Of a DNA stretch of 64,000 bases, positions 46,960 through 54,486 are shown one piece after another. Origin of the DNA: Methanosarcina acetivorans C2A (GTDB lineage Archaea; Halobacteriota; Methanosarcinia; Methanosarcinales; Methanosarcinaceae); the NCBI RefSeq assembly GCF_000007345.1, contig NC_003552.1, forward strand, positions 2,480,001 through 2,544,000, written 5' to 3'. The position numbers were made by a program, and so were the translations under genes. The first letter of the stretch is position 1; each line of letters opens with the position of its first letter. Below the pieces are notes generated by a model. The model saw only the letters and a program-made list of their open reading frames with translations, was not told the origin of the DNA and did not search any database.

Positions 46960-47799
46960 ATGCCAGGTTCCGTGAAAGACAAAACGCAAAATAAGCCACC
47001 TGAGAATAACTGGCGAAATACCCTATATACAATAATATTTGAAGCCGATACCCCCGCAGGCAAGCTTTTTGATGAAGTCCTGATCCTCACTATCCTGCTG
47101 AGTGTTATTGTGGTTATGCTTGACAGCGTCAGCGGGATCGCGGCTGTATATGGCGGATTATTCTATATCCTGGAATGGATTTTCACGATCCTCTTTACGG
47201 TGGAGTATTTTCTGCGCCTGATCTGTGTTGGCCGCCCTCTCCGATATGCTACAAGTTTCTTTGGGATCATTGACCTGCTGGCAATTCTCCCCACATATCT
47301 CAGCCTGCTGCTGCCTGGAAGCCGCTACCTGCTGGTGATCCGAAGCTTAAGGTTACTCAGGATCTTCAGAGTGCTCAAACTTGTCCAGTATGTTGGCGAA
47401 GCTGATTTATTAATAAAAGCCTTACAAGCAAGCCGGCGAAAAATAACCCTGTTTCTGTTTGCGGTTTTGAACCTGGTGGTGATACTCGGCTCCCTTATGT
47501 ACGTAATTGAGGGGGCAGAAAGCGGATTTACCAGTATCCCGAGGAGTATCTACTGGGCGGTCATAACCCTCACAACCGTAGGCTACGGGGACATTGTCCC
47601 TGTGACCAATCTCGGGCAGGCACTGGCATCGGTTATCATGATCATCGGTTATAGTATCATCGCAGTCCCGACAGGGATTGTGACATCCGAGATCACCTTT
47701 GCAAGCAAAAATCTAAACGGCAGGGTATGCCAGAATTGCAGTTTCGAGGGGCATGACAGCGATGCTAAATTCTGCAAGCGCTGCGGGGCAGAATTGTAA
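46960..47799 (+). CDS. voltage-gated-type potassium channel with zinc ribbon
   Basis: About 279 residues. Six transmembrane helices: an S4 with spaced arginines (LVIRSLRLLRIFRVLKLVQY, about residues 125-145), a pore loop with selectivity filter TLTTVGYGDIVP, then S6. The C-terminus is a double-CxxC zinc ribbon (CQNCSFEGHD, KFCKRCGAEL), unusual on a Kv-type channel but a frequent add-on in Methanosarcina. ATG 46960 has GGGTGG nine bases upstream; ATG 46951 directly abuts that SD. The upstream and 5' region is duplicated as a broken copy at 40031-40329. Confidence 0.9.
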   Translation: MPGSVKDKTQNKPPENNWRNTLYTIIFEADTPAGKLFDEVLILTILLSVIVVMLDSVSGIAAVYGGLFYILEWIFTILFTVEYFLRLICVGRPLRYATSFFGIIDLLAILPTYLSLLLPGSRYLLVIRSLRLLRIFRVLKLVQYVGEADLLIKALQASRRKITLFLFAVLNLVVILGSLMYVIEGAESGFTSIPRSIYWAVITLTTVGYGDIVPVTNLGQALASVIMIIGYSIIAVPTGIVTSEITFASKNLNGRVCQNCSFEGHDSDAKFCKRCGAEL

Positions 47800-47837
47800 G
47801 ATGGCTTTGGGTAGAACCATTCCCGAATCAGGCAGAA

Positions 47838-48299
47838 TTTAAGTTGTATTGTTGCTCGTGAGAAATTCATCACAAGCGGTCTCTAAATAGTAATAAATCA
47901 CTGGAATTGCGATATGCCCGCTCGGATCGGTGTACTTCACCGGGTTGTTCAGAGCATAAGAATACCTGTTCAATGCCTGCGGATTATACGGATCAAGAAG
48001 CATTGTATCCGACTGGGCAAAAACCCTGTACTCAGGTGAATAATACTTGCGCTGTAGTACATCAACCCTGTATCGGCATCATTTTCCTGCCCGATAAACC
48101 CATATTTCTCCAGCCCGCCGAACCGAACCTGACCGTATGGGAAGTAATCGGTGCATTCTACCTCAAGCCCGGTTTCGTCAACCATCAAAGAAGTGCTGCC
48201 TATGTGGTCTGAAAGGTACCACTCCATGCCATCGGAAGTTTGTTTGGCTATACGTTCATCATCGCGGAAGAAGTAACTGGTGGATGTGCAGTTGTCTAT
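47838..48299 (-). pseudogene. decayed Rhs-core remnant
   Basis: Reads MEWYLSDHIGSTSLMVDETG through GLMYYSA, then shifts frame and continues YYSPEYRVFAQSDTMLLDPY, NRYSYALNNPVKYTDPSGH, followed by about 25 unrelated residues and a stop. This is the conserved Rhs-core end without a toxin tip. Convergent with the channel gene. Confidence 0.85.
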
Positions 48300-48431
48300 T
48301 AATTACGTTAAAACGAATGTGAGGTATCGAATCAAAAATGCAAAAAGAAGATTTAAACATCCAGCAATTCTGGATGTTTTTTAATGATATGTAATTTAGA
48401 GTACATAAGTCAAACATATTAAAAGCTTATT

Positions 48432-48872
48432 TCAGTCCCTTGGATATAATTCAACTCCTTCACGAAACGGGTACTTTAAATAGTCAACTTTTAGAGCAAC
48501 TTCTACAGCTTCGTGTATTTTGTCATCATTTGTAAACTTTCTAATTGCCTCTAATTCTTCTTCCCAATCTGGTCCTCCTATATCTAATAAGTAACTTGCA
48601 AAATCCAACAATATATTTTTGTGAGGTTGAAGTTCTATTAAACGTTGATATACCAGAAACATCAAATCAATCGGCATGTCATAGTTCTTTTTGTCCTCTT
48701 CAACAATATTGATTAATAAATCAGGTTCTTTTGTTTCTTTAAGTTTAAGCTTAAAATCTTCGCTCAGATTAAATAAATGTAGTTTTGCTTTTTTCACATC
48801 ATTTTCACTTAAACGCGAATAGTTGCATTTCATTGATCGATTAATCTCGTCTCTCATTTGGAGAATATCCAT
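48432..48872 (-). CDS. candidate immunity protein for the 48883-49821 toxin tip
   Basis: 146 residues, soluble, acidic and helical. ATG 48872 has AGGGTG six bases upstream, located in the last codons of the toxin cassette; a TTG at 48890 would give an 8-bp overlap. Position directly after a toxin tip is the main evidence for immunity. No family recognised. Confidence 0.65.
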   Translation of the reverse strand: MDILQMRDEINRSMKCNYSRLSENDVKKAKLHLFNLSEDFKLKLKETKEPDLLINIVEEDKKNYDMPIDLMFLVYQRLIELQPHKNILLDFASYLLDIGGPDWEEELEAIRKFTNDDKIHEAVEVALKVDYLKYPFREGVELYPRD

Positions 48873-48882
48873 TTTCAACACC

Positions 48883-49821
48883 CTACTCAATCTTTGGATA
48901 ATATGTTGGGACTCTATAAAGGCTACCTTGTGTCTGCATTAAATGGTACCCAACTTGATTATTATTAACAGTGACAATTCTTTCTATTGATCCTGTACTG
49001 GGTAATTCAAGTCCAGAATTTACAGCAGAATTTACGTCCAAAACAATTGCACTTTCAATTTCGTTCATCGTTCCAATTTCTTCCAGACCACCAGCTACTG
49101 GATGTTCCCGCATATATCCATGTCCACTATTTATCTGTATCTTCTTCCCACCATATCCAAGTATTCTTCTATATTGTCCACCCTCAGTTGTATCGTCTAT
49201 GAGTGTTATGCCATCGGCAAGACCCTCTAAGGCCTTTTTCCCATCGATCACATTATCTATTTTATTCCCAGTGTCAGCAACTTCCGCCGTCTTATCCAGC
49301 AGCTTGAACAAATCTCCAACATTATCCGCATGAGTAACTGTTTCCTCCACCGCTGTAACTGCAAGCCTTCCACCTGTAGCAACAGGCAGAGCAGCACATA
49401 CCAGATCAACACCAAGACCTATGTATGTCCATTTATTAGCATTCCCGGTACGAATATCGTTAATGTCCATTGCAAGAAACGCTACATCAATGGCAGTCTC
49501 AATATAATGTCCGCTTGGATCAGTATACTTCACCGGATTATTCAACGCATAAGAATACCTGTTCAACGCCTACGGATTATACGGATCAGGAAGCATCGTA
49601 TCCGGCTGAACGAAAACCCTGTACTCAGGCGAATAATACCTCGCACCGTAGTACATCAGCCCTGTATCGGCATCATTTTCCTGACCTGTAAACCCGTATT
49701 TCTACAGACAGCCTGACCTTACCTGTCCGTATGGGAAGTAATCGGTTCGTTCGACCTCAAGCCCGGTTTCGTCTACCTTCAGGGAAGTGCTACCTATATG
49801 GTCTGAAAGGTACCACTCCAT
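48883..49821 (-). pseudogene. displaced Rhs-core/toxin-tip cassette with two in-frame UAG codons
   Basis: From ATG 49821 (MEWYLSDHIGSTSL) one frame runs through the Rhs core, a pre-toxin linker (DINDIRTGNANKWTYIGLG) and a C-terminal toxin-like domain (KIQINSGHGYMREHP, YRVPTYYPKIE) to 48883. It is interrupted only by TAG at 49702-49704 (Glu codon in the sister copies) and at 49570-49572 (Gln codon in the sister copies). Without read-through, an ATG at 49566 yields 227 residues (core tail plus toxin). The toxin family is unclear, possibly a small RNase fold. Because Methanosarcina inserts pyrrolysine at some UAG codons, a full product is conceivable; decay is the simpler view. Confidence 0.75.
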
Positions 49822-50356
49822 ACCTTAGGCTACTTTCTCTCGTAATACTGTTATAAAAGGATGGGGTGGAGATATTAATTATAGAGAAAACTAAAGTAGA
49901 GAAAACTAAAGAGTTGATTAAAAGATTTTTCAATTTCTTCTGGATTCATGGATAAACTAATCGAATCACTCAGTATGGTCGATCAGAATGCTACCTAACA
50001 AAAACGTAGCCTGACATAATTATATGTCAGGATCAATGTGGAGTTTACGATCAAAAGACTAATTTTCATTTTAGAGAAAAATTAAGCCTTCTCTGACAGT
50101 GTGCCAATTTTTCTGTAATATTACAAATTTTGAAAAGATCTCGAGTTGAAAACTCGAGAACGTGAGTCAGTTTTATCTACTGTATACAAACCGTGACACC
50201 GAATTTACAGAACTTTCGGTACACTGATTTTTTAATATAGCTTTATCCCAATCAACCTTTAAACTTGAGTTTTTGGTGTAGCATTTTCCTAATTTATATA
50301 CGTTATCCGTTCAGAGTGGTGGACTTCACCTGATGTCCAGTGAATAAGCATACAAA
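49822..50356. other. non-coding spacer between cassettes
   Basis: About 535 bp. A perfect 9-bp hairpin, TCTCGAGTT-GAA-AACTCGAGA, lies at 50139-50159. Rhs homology fades just upstream of 49821 (about 49840). No gene seen. Confidence 0.5.
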
Positions 50357-50686
50357 TTACTGCTTGCACTCTTCTCCATTGTATAGCTCTATTTTTTTGT
50401 TTATGAGATCTTTCATTTCTAATATATAGTATTCATAAATGAAACGCTGGTGTAGACGGAACAAATAAATTTTTATTTCATCAAGAGAAGATGGTCTTAA
50501 GTTCTCCAGTTTTTCCAAAGGAGAAATCATAAGATCATACACTTCATTATGATTGTTTAACAATTCTAATACATTACTATTTTTTTCGATAAGGATAGGA
50601 CTCTTGGAAGTACGTTTTTCCAAATTCATGAGAGTATTTAAGGTTTTCTCCATTAATTCAATCATTGTTATCCCTATATCCTTCAT
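50357..50686 (-). CDS. small helical protein, candidate immunity factor
   Basis: 109 residues, helical, no membrane segment. It abuts the previous gene with no gap (start 50686, upstream stop at 50687). A second ATG at 50665 has a better SD (AGGGAT). Third gene after the toxin cassette ending at 51271; function inferred from position only. Confidence 0.55.
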   Translation of the reverse strand: MKDIGITMIELMEKTLNTLMNLEKRTSKSPILIEKNSNVLELLNNHNEVYDLMISPLEKLENLRPSSLDEIKIYLFRLHQRFIYEYYILEMKDLINKKIELYNGEECKQ

Positions 50687-50986
50687 TTAATTTTCTGCCT
50701 TTAAAAGCATTTCAATTAATATGTCATGAGTTATCATTACTCTATTCAATAATTCCTCATACTTTGAATAAAGCAATTTTAATAAGCCACATATTTCCGT
50801 TTGGCTGATCTCAGCGTTAGCATCAATGTAATTTATAATATTATCAATATCCTCATATAAACCTAAGATTTCAGTTCTAAGAGTTTTCAATTCACTTTCG
50901 AATATCTCCTCTGGAACGGATTGTTCGGAAAGATTTCTGTTTATGCCTTTTAGTATTTGCAACATTCTCTCTAATGTCTCAATCAT
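50687..50986 (-). CDS. small helical protein, candidate immunity factor
   Basis: 99 residues, acidic helices with heptad-like pattern (ETLERMLQILKGINRNL). It lies 16 bp after the CPCC protein gene and directly before the 109-residue gene. The two small proteins look alike in composition and may be diverged duplicates. No family recognised. Confidence 0.55.
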   Translation of the reverse strand: MIETLERMLQILKGINRNLSEQSVPEEIFESELKTLRTEILGLYEDIDNIINYIDANAEISQTEICGLLKLLYSKYEELLNRVMITHDILIEMLLKAEN

Positions 50987-51002
50987 GAAATCCTCCAGCT
51001 AT

Positions 51003-51278
51003 TTAAGAGAATCTTAGCACTTGCAACTGCTTTTTTGGATCCCATTCTTTAGGTTTTTCTTCTGGAGAAAACCACAAGTAACCACTTCTGATCCAATTCA
51101 GTCTCCAAATATTAATTAATATTTTTACAATAGGGTCATATCCATATCGATATCCACTATCATCATAGTTATACTGAAACCCACAACAGGGACATATTTC
51201 TTCAGATCCATGCCCATTTTTATCATAAGGTGGATCATATAAGTTATTAAAACCACAAACTAAGCAGATATTACTCAT
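51003..51278 (-). CDS. CPCC-type cysteine-rich protein, candidate immunity protein
   Basis: 91 residues. CLVCG and EEICPCCGFQYNYDDSG form a zinc-binding pattern like the CPCC domain, which often follows polymorphic toxin genes in bacteria. AAGGAGC precedes the ATG, and the gene overlaps the end of the toxin cassette by 8 bp, so the two are coupled. Confidence 0.72.
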   Translation of the reverse strand: MSNICLVCGFNNLYDPPYDKNGHGSEEICPCCGFQYNYDDSGYRYGYDPIVKILINIWRLNWIRSGYLWFSPEEKPKEWDPKKQLQVLRFS

Positions 51279-51972
51279 ATTGTTTGCTCCTTTCTATTCC
51301 AGGTTGACGTTTCCAATAATCAACTCCAGCGGTTGGTTTATAAAATGTTCTTGTAGTTCCATCAGGGTTATAGGAACCAAAAGTATTTGTTTTTGGATCA
51401 TAGATTCTGATAACTCCTGAATCATCTATTTTTGTTTCATACCTTTTTCCGTTGTTGAAAAAGTCGTTTGCCATCGTTGCATATTCATCTTCTGTTCTGG
51501 CTCCAAAATCAGCTCCGTGGTCTTTAAAATGTCTTTGCAATGTCTTCGGGTTTCCCCATTTATATGGATTCTTACTGATCCTGACTGCATCAGCAAAACT
51601 ATCCAAGTTGTTTACTGTTTTTTCAGCATCAGTCGTGCCATCTATTTTCTTCTCTACACCCGCCGTCTTATCCAGCAGCTTGAACAAATCTCCAACATTA
51701 TCCGCATGAGTAACTGTTTCCTCCACCGCTGTAACTGCAAGCCTTCCACCTGTAGCAACAGGCAGAGCAGCACATACCAGGTCAACACCAAGACCTATGT
51801 ATGTCCATTTATCAGCATTCCCAGTGCGGATATCATTAATATCCATTGCAAGGAAAGCTAAATCAATGGCAGTCTCAACATAGTGCCCTGTAGGATCATT
51901 ATATTTCACCGGATTATTCAGCGCATAAGAATACCTGTTCAATGCCTGCGGATTATACGGGTCAGGAAGCAT
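51271..51972 (-). CDS. displaced Rhs-core tail with BECR-like RNase toxin tip
   Basis: 233 residues. Starts MLPDPYNPQALNRYSYALNN inside the Rhs core (homology begins near 51988), then the shared pre-toxin linker (about 30-95). The tip has LQRHFKDHGADFGARTEDEY, YDPKTNTFGSYNPDG and YKPTAGVDYWKRQPG, resembling Barnase/EndoU/ColicinE5-RelE-like RNase toxins. It lacks the export and YD-repeat parts, so alone it could not be delivered. It is a silent tip that recombination could place on the full-length gene. Confidence 0.75.
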   Translation of the reverse strand: MLPDPYNPQALNRYSYALNNPVKYNDPTGHYVETAIDLAFLAMDINDIRTGNADKWTYIGLGVDLVCAALPVATGGRLAVTAVEETVTHADNVGDLFKLLDKTAGVEKKIDGTTDAEKTVNNLDSFADAVRISKNPYKWGNPKTLQRHFKDHGADFGARTEDEYATMANDFFNNGKRYETKIDDSGVIRIYDPKTNTFGSYNPDGTTRTFYKPTAGVDYWKRQPGIERSKQYE

Positions 51973-52086
51973 TGTATCCGACTGGACAAAGTCTTATTGA
52001 ATAAAAGAAGTAAAAGTGCCTAATAAAAGGCACAAACTAAGGGTAAAATCAAATATTTATAAAAATATTATAGAATTTGTTTATGC

Positions 52087-52491
52087 TTATTCATTTTTTT
52101 CCTCACTTAATTTTCTTAACTTATATCCACGTGCAATTATTTCAACATAAAAATCTCCTAAACCAATTATGTAGTGATGAGCGCCGTCTATAAGCTTTCC
52201 ATGTGGATGCTGGTCATTATATTCACTTTTTAATTGAGAAAACCAATCAGAATTTATAGCCTCGTACATCATACCGTGATTTGAGATATCAAACAGAAAA
52301 CTCCCATCAAAACAATCGTCAATCGTAATTTTTAATGCAATGTATGTCACAAATTCAATTTTGTACCTGATCTCGTTTTCATCATCGAATTCGATAAATA
52401 ATTTATTTCCGTCTCTATTGTCACAGACGATTTTTTCAAATGGAACATCGTGAACCGTTATATTTGGTTCAAGTATTCTTATTTCCATCAT
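52087..52491 (-). CDS. candidate immunity protein for the 52488-53435 cassette
   Basis: 134 residues, alternating beta strands and acidic loops (FIEFDDENEIRYKIEFVTYI), soluble. ATGA overlap with the end of the toxin cassette shows coupled translation. No family recognised; immunity is inferred from position. Confidence 0.65.
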   Translation of the reverse strand: MMEIRILEPNITVHDVPFEKIVCDNRDGNKLFIEFDDENEIRYKIEFVTYIALKITIDDCFDGSFLFDISNHGMMYEAINSDWFSQLKSEYNDQHPHGKLIDGAHHYIIGLGDFYVEIIARGYKLRKLSEEKNE

Positions 52492-53435
52492 CGACCACCA
52501 TTTCTGATTTTAATACTTACCCCATCATTAGTCGTTGTCAACTTCTTATCCCAATCCTTTCTTATTTGAGCTGGGCTTGCGTATTCATATGGTATATCCA
52601 ACCCAACTTGTTTATATGCATATAATCTTCTATGATCAAGCGAGTACAGTTTTCCATTCATTTCAAAAATTCTTATAGGTTCGACTTTAGAAGGATCAAC
52701 GTTTCCATTTTTTAATCCTTCTATTAAATCATCTACTGTTTCATCGGAATTACTAAATGTTCTACTAATACTGCTTTGAGTGTACCTTACTTTACTTGGA
52801 TCGATCATTCCACTCTTGCCTGCATTTTTAGCAGCATTCTCTAAAACTTCTTCTTTAACTTCTCTACTTATTTGATCCTTAAGTGCTTTTCTTGTTATAT
52901 CGTCCGTCGGAGTATTAATCGGTGACAATTCATCAGGATCAAGTAATTCCGAAGCAATATCCAAACCTAATCCAATTTTTGCAACTTCTTTGTCGAAAGC
53001 ATTCGAGTTTGGATCTATTATTGTCCACGAGTCCGTTGCAAAATCATACAAATTCCAACCATAATCTATTACAGTTGAAACAACTTTAACGGCAGCAATA
53101 ACTATTGCTGGAATTACGATATGCCCGGTTGGATCAGTATACTTCACCGGGTTGTTCAGCACATAAGAATACCTGTTCAACGCCTGCGGATTATACGGAT
53201 CAGGAAGCATCGTATCCGGCTGAACGAAAACCCTGTACTCAGGCGAATAATACCTTGCACCGTAGTACATCAACCCTGTATCGGCATCGTTCTCCTGCCC
53301 GGTAAACCCGTATTTCTCCAGACCGCCTGACTTTACCTGTCCGTATGGGAAGTAATCGGTGCGTTCGATCTCAAGCCCATTCTCGTCAACCATCAGGGAA
53401 GTGCTGCCTATGTGATCGGAGAGGTACCACTCCAT
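52488..53435 (-). CDS. displaced Rhs-core/toxin cassette, ParB/sulfiredoxin-like tip
   Basis: 315 residues from MEWYLSDHIGSTSLMVDENG. Rhs core end through NPVKYTDPTGH, then a different hydrophobic linker, then a tip with VDDLIEGLKNGNVDPSKVEP and KLYSLDHRRLYAYKQVGLD. The LDHRRLYA motif resembles the ParB-N/sulfiredoxin-like nuclease fold found in some polymorphic toxins. Rhs homology continues upstream in frame to about 53771 without an alternative start. No signal peptide or promoter is evident. Confidence 0.75.
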   Translation of the reverse strand: MEWYLSDHIGSTSLMVDENGLEIERTDYFPYGQVKSGGLEKYGFTGQENDADTGLMYYGARYYSPEYRVFVQPDTMLPDPYNPQALNRYSYVLNNPVKYTDPTGHIVIPAIVIAAVKVVSTVIDYGWNLYDFATDSWTIIDPNSNAFDKEVAKIGLGLDIASELLDPDELSPINTPTDDITRKALKDQISREVKEEVLENAAKNAGKSGMIDPSKVRYTQSSISRTFSNSDETVDDLIEGLKNGNVDPSKVEPIRIFEMNGKLYSLDHRRLYAYKQVGLDIPYEYASPAQIRKDWDKKLTTTNDGVSIKIRNGGR

Positions 53436-53771
53436 ACTTTCGGATGTTTCTTTGGCTACGCGTTCATCATCGCGGAAGAAGTAGCTGGTAGAGATGCCGT
53501 TATCGATTTCGTAGAACTTGTTGATGTAATAGGTGAATTCTCCATCGGAATTCTGTTTCTTGATTCTCTGGCCGTTTGCATCGTACCAGTACTTTTCTAC
53601 AAGGGAATTATTGGCAGAGTAACGGACTTCACTTAACTGGTTGGCATCGTTGTAGACGTAGATAAAATCCTCATCGTCGACCAGGTTTCCGTTTGCATCA
53701 TAGTCGAGGGTGTTTCCGTTGTAGGTAACAGGTGCGTGGGACGGGGTCGCAGAGTAGCCATAAGAGGAGAG
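53436..53771 (-). repeat. upstream part of the duplicated Rhs core
   Basis: Together with 53097-53435 this forms a roughly 670-bp stretch nearly identical to 55080-55745 in the full-length gene. The break at 53771 is abrupt (GGCTACTCTGCGACCCCG lies on the shared side). It gives homologous-recombination substrate for exchanging toxin tips. Confidence 0.85.
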
Positions 53772-53813
53772 TATTGTTCTGTCTCGGCTGAATAGATACC
53801 AAAAATAAATACT

Positions 53814-54476
53814 TCAGACATTTTGAGGGAATCTTATCTCTTTTCCATATTTTTCCCTGCCAGTTAGACCATCAATATTCCAATCGCTCTTGATGACAGT
53901 AAATGAATTGTTGTCCGAGTCTGGAATGATGACTATTGAATAGACATCTTCTTTCAATTTTTTTAGGCTTGATAAAGAATACTTAAATTCCGCTTCCTGA
54001 TCACAAAATGTGTAGTCATACTTTGAATACTTATATATGCTCATCATTGTGTCAATTAACTCTTCCGTCATGTATCCTATTTCTTCCTTTGAGTGAGTTT
54101 CCAACAGATCTTCTTCTTTTATATCCAACAGAAAGCCAAAAAACTCAGATTGTTTTTCGAGCCTCATTATAAGATCAACACCTCTACGTTTTAGTATGTC
54201 AGCATGAACTGCAACTTCTCCATAAAATCCTCTTGAAAAACTTTTATAGCAATCACGTGGGAAAAAAGGAGATGGAGAGTTTACTTCTTTCCAGTGTTCT
54301 CCCTCCAAATCTTCACTATATTTGATATTTTTGATGATCCCATCAGAATCCAAAAAATATTCAATTAATTTTTTTAATTCCTTCTCTATTTTATTATTAG
54401 TAGCATCATCATACACAAGATTTGCAAATCTTTGTACTATTCCATAAGTAAGACCAATTGAGATGTAACTACCCAT
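53814..54476 (-). CDS. candidate immunity protein of the full-length Rhs toxin
   Basis: 220 residues from ATG 54476, which has GAGTGAT five bases upstream just after the toxin stop codon (GTG 54485 also possible). Soluble, helical, acidic; YKSFSRGFYGEVAVHADILK and KYDYTFCDQEAEFKYSLSSL are distinctive, but I cannot name a family. It is much larger than the colicin D immunity protein. The gene ends close to the displaced cassette break at 53771. Confidence 0.65.
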   Translation of the reverse strand: MGSYISIGLTYGIVQRFANLVYDDATNNKIEKELKKLIEYFLDSDGIIKNIKYSEDLEGEHWKEVNSPSPFFPRDCYKSFSRGFYGEVAVHADILKRRGVDLIMRLEKQSEFFGFLLDIKEEDLLETHSKEEIGYMTEELIDTMMSIYKYSKYDYTFCDQEAEFKYSLSSLKKLKEDVYSIVIIPDSDNNSFTVIKSDWNIDGLTGREKYGKEIRFPQNV

Positions 54477-54486
54477 AGAAATCACT

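Noticed and set aside
53633..53821. 62-codon minus-strand frame starting MSEVFIFGIYS
   Set aside because: Most of it is the Rhs core read out of frame; the correct frame continues the duplicated core.
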